The translations under genes were made by a program, and so were the position numbers. Below, in pieces: positions 59,005-64,000 of a DNA stretch of 64,000 nt. Every line of letters begins with the position of its first letter. The stretch's first letter is position 1. Source of the stretch: Anastatus disparis (lineage: Eukaryota; Arthropoda; Insecta; Hymenoptera; Eupelmidae); the NCBI GenBank assembly GCA_017163975.1, contig JAFFSR010000220.1:15642001-15706000 (forward strand), given 5' to 3'. The notes below the pieces were generated by a model. The model saw only the letters and a program-made list of their open reading frames with translations. It was not told the DNA's origin and made no database searches.

Positions 59005-59478
59005 AAAGAGTTTCAAAAGCATTTCCTTAAAAATTATATCATATTTTATCATTTCAAGAATATTTTAAGATGAAAATATCATTTAGGTGTTCAAAAAGTG
59101 AATAAAATCTCAAAAAAAGAAAAAATGTCAGAAACTTTTTATTTAAGCTTTCCACCTGATGATAAAATGCCTAATTTAAAATTATTATATACATTAATAT
59201 ATTTCTCTGTTTTAATGAATATTCATTGAATTGACATCGAAAACTGTTTATAATTATTATTTTATCTTTTCATTGTGTAATAAAATTATTTTATTTTCCT
59301 GAATCACAACTTGTTTCCTCTAATAACAATGAGCTTGTTGCATGCAACTCTATATTCATCTAAATTTATAATTAATCATAGGAAAATTAACTTTGATCAT
59401 ATCGATTTTTTTCAAAAAGATTCTATACTTCTATCAAGTACAAATATTTTTGAAGCAACTAAATTTTAAAATATTTTT
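59005..59478 (+). pseudogene. ankyrin-gene 3' fossil 2
   Basis: AGAGTTTCAAAAGCATTTCC onward aligns with fossil 1 and with the last 240 bases of the ankyrin ORF plus 3' flank. The ankyrin repeats are missing and the frame is broken (for example AAAAAATGTCAGAAAC lacks bases). Confidence 0.75.
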
Positions 59479-59670
59479 TACACAGGGCGCGTACAGTGGG
59501 TACTTTACTCCCTCCCAGCGAAAAGTAAGGTACCCACTGTCCGCAAAAATCGTATATCCCACGGAGAAATGAAAAATCCTTAAATCGTAGGCACCCCGTC
59601 GGCTCGGTGACATTTAACATACGATTTAAGACATTTTTCGTTTTTACTCCCTAGGTGAATAATATACTAT
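59479..59670. mobile_element. 190-bp GC-richer structured insertion
   Basis: Absent at the paralogous point 48535/48536, so it inserted after the duplication or was cleanly lost from the left copy. It has inverted pairs ACAGTGGGTAC/GTACCCACTGT (59493-59503, 59530-59540) and GAAAAATCCTTAAATCGTA/TACGATTTAAGACATTTTTC (59571-59589, 59620-59639). The ends are loosely inverted (CACAGGG / CCCTAGGTG). A MITE is the likely explanation; family unknown. Confidence 0.6.
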
Positions 59671-60559
59671 TAATCTTCATTTTGATTTTGTTTATTAAGT
59701 ATAACTAGATTTCAATGTAACTCAAGAACTTAGAATCATTGCTGATTAACATTACAAAATAACATAAATATAGCAACGTTAAAAAAAAATCCTTGATTCA
59801 AAACCTATTGGAACAAAATATCTGCTATTTATTTTATTAATTGGGTGTTAGAAGTAAGCTCTTCAAACGTCAGAATGTTTCATGAAAATCCACGACTCAC
59901 AGATAACATTATCCTGATTAGAAAAAATACAGTTTTGGTCCATTTGCGTCATAACGATTAATACCAATTTAAAATAACATTCAGTTTAATTTAATTTATT
60001 ATTGTTTGGATTAAAGTAATCTGTTTTCATTAGATAGATTTTTTTATGAAATTATTTTTCTCAAATATAAATTGAAAATTTACGTAAAAAATGATACATA
60101 TATCAACAATTGGGCAAGTTCAGCATAAGTAATAATTAAATTCTTAAAAATACATGACGAAATAAAAAAAAATTTTAACAAATGAAATATAAAATAATAA
60201 TAAATCTCAGATTACTGAACTTCAATACTTAATTTTATGTATTTTTCTAAATCTACCAAGAAACTTTTTGTTTTTTATTCAAATATCTTAAATTGTGGGC
60301 CTATATGTCAATTAAATCCAAGAGTTGTTAAATTACTTTTATTAAAGTTAATTATTAAATGAATTTTAACTCGCATATTTATTCAACCATAAATTAAAAC
60401 TAAAACTAAATTTTATTTTTTTTTTGCAATAATTTTTTGTAATAAAAATACCATATTTTTAATTTTAGTACATCAGGTGGTAATATCGTTATCACTTGAA
60501 AATAAATTCGTACTTTAAAATCAGCACTAACACGTAATGTTGTACAAGCTAGCTAATCA

Positions 60560-60624
60560 GTCTTCGTCGCTAATTAGCATCGCAATGATGCCATAAATAC
60601 AGCGACGTTAAATGAAATTAAGAT
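60560..60624 (+). mobile_element. SINE 3' fragment
   Basis: CTTCGTCGCTAATTAGCATC, GCAATGATGCCATAAATACA and GCGACGTTAAATG: only the last 65 bases of the family. Confidence 0.85.
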
Positions 60625-61125
60625 TTGTAAAAGTAACTTATTATTTTGAATAAAGGCGATTATTATAAATAAATATAAATAAATTATTATTATTCGTCAG
60701 ACCTTAAACTTCAAGCTGAAATAATATATTTTTTTAATCGATCGTTTATTCTGGTGTTTATTATACCTCAGGCTTACCAAGAATCTGTAATCTTTATATT
60801 TCAGATATTTTTAATCATAAATTATTAAAGCAAGTATGCAAATGGAACATTTTTCCAAGAAAGTAAAAATTCTAAAACAATTATCAATATTTTTGTTATC
60901 TTGTATTATACGAAAAATATCAATATTATTTTATGACAATTAAATTTAAAATTGTTTTCGGATAATTTTACTTAAAGATAATGTGATTTGAATAAAATAA
61001 AATCTATGTTTAATTTTAAATAAATATGAAATAAATTTTTTAATAAAATTATTTAAAAAAAACTGAAATTATAAAAATTAATTTTATTTTGATTTATGAT
61101 ACAATAATGGAATTAATTGTTATGT

Positions 61126-61316
61126 GATAGTCAGTGGCTCATTCGATAGAGCCATGGATTCATAATCTCGGGGTTCCGAGTTCGAATCCTGCTCACGACC
61201 GATTGATAAAAGCACCACTGTATACGATACACGTGCTTTGTTCACAAATGCATCCGTCGCTATAGCATCGCAATAATAGCATAAATATAGCGACGTTAAA
61301 TGAAAAAAAAAATTTT
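61126..61316 (+). mobile_element. SINE copy (plus arm of a second inverted pair)
   Basis: GTCAGTGGCTCATTCGATAG, the B box GAGTTCGAATCCTGCTC, GATACACGTGCTTTGTTCAC, CCGTCGCTATAGCATCGC and the terminal TATAGCGACGTTAAATG with an A-run. The next copy, 70 bases on, is inverted. Confidence 0.85.
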
Positions 61317-61385
61317 TTAGTAATGTAAACTCTAATTTATTATTTTGAGAAAAAAGTAATGTATGTAGCTCGGATGGATTTAATC

Positions 61386-61590
61386 TTTTTTTTATTTTTT
61401 ATTTTATTAAACATGGCTGTATTTTTGCTATCATTACGATGCGAATTAGCGACGGAGATTGCCAATGTGTTTGTGAACAAAGCACATGTAACATACAATA
61501 GTGGTTGTAATGATATCGGTCCAGACCGGTATACTAATTCGAGCTTACGAATCCGTAGTTCTACCAAGTTAGCCACTTACGACCTCTTCT
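61386..61590 (-). mobile_element. SINE copy (minus arm of a second inverted pair)
   Basis: ATTAAACATGGCTGTATTTT, GAATTAGCGACGGAGATTGC, GAACAAAGCACATGTAACAT and GTTAGCCACTTACGACCTC run 3' to 5' for the SINE. The B-box region is diverged. Confidence 0.8.
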
Positions 61591-61781
61591 ATACAACTTT
61601 TTTCTCATTGAAGTAAGTATTAAATAAAAAGAAATTGTGAAAAACTGAAGGTTTGATGTCCGTGATGATTTTTCAATGTTCCTCCTATAGTTCTTAAGTT
61701 AACATTATCGGATAAAGACGCGATTGATTATCGAAGTTTCGTGAACATGTTGCACTACATGTAATACCGTATCGTACAAAT

Positions 61782-61892
61782 AATTTATGATGTTGGATAA
61801 AAGTAAAAGAAACAAATTTACATCTGGATAAACTCAATTATTTATGATGTCTAGATGAAAACAAGTGGCAAATTTACACGTGGATAAACTCA
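61782..61892. repeat. two-copy tandem repeat of about 56 bp
   Basis: Two units share ATTTATGATGT, CAAATTTACA and TGGATAAACTCAA. Noncoding. Confidence 0.65.
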
Positions 61893-61899
61893 AATTCAA

Positions 61900-63010
61900 A
61901 GAAAATTTATTTATCAACTCTACAATAAATCATTGTTTTATTGATTCAAATGTCTGGGTTCATTGCCGTACGTTACCCGACTAACGATTGTAGTAGATAA
62001 AAGAATGCGTTAAGTCAATTTTTAAAATGATGGATACAAAATTAAAAATAATAATTTTAATAATTAAAACAATTTTAATTTTCAATTGCCAATATCATTA
62101 TGAATTCAATTGCAATATACGGTAATCGGCGCATAAGCCCTAGTATATCAAGGAAAATCGCAGCCAGTTTTATAAAAAAGAATTTTAGCAAAACATTTGT
62201 ATATAGTTCGCAAAATATTAGAAAACATATGTTTTACTACCAGAGCGATTAGATTATATCGTATTTGAATCTAATCTACCATTGTATCATTATAAACAGT
62301 TTCATTAATAATAGGAATGTTAACAGTTCGATGTTATATAGGTGACTTTTTAGCATTATCTTTATCAATATTCCGTCTGTTAACGAGTATAGTTTCAAAG
62401 ACTTTTTTTTAGTACGAAATACTGCAATGCCATTTTTTATAGTTTTAAAAAATTTAGCATCAGGTTATCGAAAAAGACGATTCAACTTGGATAATCATAT
62501 TGAGAACCGCAGTTATTATATACAATAACCAGCCAAAACAATTTATTTTTTAGAAATTATAGAAACAAATTTATCATCTTTTGTAAAAGATATTTGATGT
62601 CTTTAGTTGATAATTACTTTTTTACTATTTTAAATTTTATCGTCAGTCTATATACAGAAAAAAAATTTACATAAAACTTGATAAATGTAGATATAATTAA
62701 TTGTGCATATTTCATTCAAATCTTTATATTTGTTTTTTTTTTAATAAAAAAAGTTTTAAATTCGTAATTTTTTTCCGAATTTGCACTAGTATGAAGTTTG
62801 AGAGTTAATATAGGAAATATTTTACACATCATTTATATAAATTTTTCCTAAATACATAAATTCAATATTATTAGTAACTTATTCACAGGTAAATATTGCA
62901 AAATGAGTCGATCGATACTTGGATTTTCAAAGAAAAAATTTTATTCAATAAATAAATATAACAATTTAACAAAAAATTCTACTTTTTTTACATCGCATTC
63001 AACAACAAAG
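61900..63010. other. AT-rich DNA and probable 3' UTR of the minus-strand gene
   Basis: No coding signal. Near 62939-62944 the minus strand has AATAAA, about 75 bases past the stop of the minus-strand gene, a plausible poly(A) signal. Confidence 0.45.
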
Positions 63011-63017
63011 TTCAAAT

Positions 63018-63494
63018 TTATCCAGGAAACACCGGATATATTCTAAACGGTCTTCTGGTCGCTCTGATACTTTGTACAACACTATTGCGTCTATTCGGTC
63101 TACTACTAACCCTCTGTGACTTTTCAATCCAGCCTTTATAATCCTTAATGCCAAACGGACGTCTTACGTAAGAATTTATAAATTTTTGCCTCGTATCCCA
63201 GTCACTGTAGGTGTCTCTAACGACACGCGCCAACACGACGTTCGGATCTAAAAGTACTTTATCGGGTGATAATAAATCTATAGGATATTCTTTGGGTTCA
63301 GGAGAACTTGATGTCGTCGTCGATACATCGTCGGATTTCATTGTGTCCTTGGTCGACGTTAAATTTGTCGACTCTAACGAATTTATTAGCGTTGAATTCA
63401 TGGTCGATGCTGCAACTGCAGCAGCGTCCTTCGATGACCTTGACGATGATATGAGGCAACAAGATATTAAGAGTATGCCGCTAACGCACTTCAT
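63018..63494 (-). CDS. small secreted protein, probable peptide precursor
   Basis: A single-exon ORF of 158 residues. The N-terminus MKCVSGILLISCCLISSS is a typical signal peptide (charged start, hydrophobic core, small residues). It is followed by a Ser/Thr/Ala-rich spacer with two N-glycosylation sequons (Asn33, Asn44), a moderately conserved-looking block YPIDLLSPDKVLLDPNVVLA, and a basic C-terminal part. Dibasic RR sites lie at 111-112, 135-136 and 147-148. Two are followed by PF-x-I (RRPFGIKDY and RRPFRIYPVFPG). The protein ends in Gly, so cleavage at the last RR would release a nine-residue peptide with an amidation-ready Gly. There are no cysteines after the signal region. This fits a neuropeptide-type or proline-containing defence-peptide precursor, but I recognise no family; a different secreted protein is possible. 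AT content is lower than in the flanks, supporting real coding. Confidence 0.6.
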   Translation of the reverse strand: MKCVSGILLISCCLISSSRSSKDAAAVAASTMNSTLINSLESTNLTSTKDTMKSDDVSTTTSSSPEPKEYPIDLLSPDKVLLDPNVVLARVVRDTYSDWDTRQKFINSYVRRPFGIKDYKGWIEKSQRVSSRPNRRNSVVQSIRATRRPFRIYPVFPG

Positions 63495-63702
63495 CGTAGC
63501 TTTGAATGTTCGTTAAATGTCAAGAGTTTGACTAAACCCTATGAATTTAAATCGCACGCAAATTTTTTTTTTTTTTATATCATGAAACTACTTGCAATGC
63601 AGCGCAACGATTTCGAGGCGAACTTTTCGAGTTACTGAAAAATCTTTGTAACAAAAAAAAAAAAACTTCAACCCAACGAGGAAGAAGAAATGATCGCGTA
63701 TG

Positions 63703-63711
63703 ATTTATATA
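63703..63711 (-). promoter_or_regulatory. TATA box of the secreted-protein gene
   Basis: On the minus strand, TATATAAAT lies about 210 bases upstream of the ATG, in a GC-richer patch. Initiation about 30 bases downstream would give a leader of roughly 180 bases. Confidence 0.45.
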
Positions 63712-64000
63712 GGTTTCCTGAGTGTACAGCCTAGCGATTCGTTAAGTGATAATAATTGACATTATATTAAGCGTTAATCATTTAACAAGCAGATACATTC
63801 CTCGCGCGATTCTTGGCAAGGCATATTTTTCCGTTAATGGTTCTTTTTTTTTTCTTTATTTTTCTTTAAAATCAGAAAAAAGAAGGTGTTAATTGTTGTA
63901 TTACGCGGTTTGGTCGCCAGGAAAAATGAACTTTGCGCGGAATTTTAAAAATATCTTTGTTTGATTGATACACGTGAAAATTATTTTAGATTGTTTGCTT

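Larger units (their letters stand above)
57040..60102 (+). repeat. segmental duplication, right copy
   Basis: Mariner core of copy C, 3' flank, full SINE (58081-58289), R3, ankyrin 3' fossil 2, the 190-bp structured insertion and A/T DNA to about 60102. The left partner is 47005-48987. This is the longer, less deleted version. Confidence 0.8.

Noticed and set aside
1..64000. CRISPR arrays, operons, bacterial promoters or ribosome binding sites
   Set aside because: No direct-repeat/spacer arrays; introns, SINEs and poly(A) signals show nuclear eukaryotic DNA.

Overview
This is a eukaryotic nuclear window. It is very AT-rich and gene-poor, with GT-AG introns, AATAAA signals, TATA and Inr-like motifs, a tRNA-derived SINE family and several foldback DNA elements. 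The gene content (an insect-style FAM104/VCF-like protein, a Q-rich C2H2 zinc-finger factor, an intronless ankyrin gene with a PRANC/F-box-like C-terminus, mariner-derived genes) points to an insect. A hymenopteran, possibly parasitoid, is the best guess because intronless ANK-PRANC genes are known from such wasps. The species cannot be fixed from sequence alone.

Layout. 1-8.3 kb: AT-rich and gene-free, with one SINE. 8.3-10.6 kb: a two-exon plus-strand gene for a small FAM104/VCF-like protein whose second exon contains a one-base frame change, or else a 40-nt intron. 10.6-34.5 kb: no confident coding exon. It holds AT-rich stretches broken by GC-richer, GA/CT-rich islands (about 12.2-12.8, 13.9-16.2, 22.9-25.3, 28.4-29.3 and 31.1-34.3 kb), which look like promoter, leader-exon or intronic control DNA of the downstream gene. 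It also holds MITEs, SINEs and a LINE reverse-transcriptase scrap. 34.5-40.1 kb: a six-exon gene for a 586-residue zinc-finger protein with four C2H2 fingers, a Lys-rich tract and a C-terminal polyQ run. A possible 48-nt in-frame microexon lies between the basic tract and finger 1. 40.1-45.6 kb: 3' UTR or downstream DNA with three SINEs.

45.6-60.1 kb is the unusual part. It alternates mariner-transposase-derived genes with an ankyrin gene and its broken copies. Two full-length mariner-derived ORFs (A at 45.9 kb, C at 56.6 kb) and one N-terminally truncated copy (B at 47.0 kb) all keep an intact frame. A and C lack the first catalytic Asp and the inter-HTH linker but keep the second and third Asp with exact 34-residue spacing. 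C looks like an A/B hybrid. One complete ANK gene (52.5 kb) is accompanied by two 3' fossils, one isolated 3' flank and three copies of its 5' flank. A segmental duplication (about 47.0-49.0 and 57.0-60.1 kb) ties the pieces together, and SINE, MITE and foldback insertions decorate it.

60.1-64 kb holds more SINE copies and, on the minus strand, a small secreted protein gene that looks like a dibasic-cleaved peptide precursor, with a TATA box about 210 bases upstream of its start codon.
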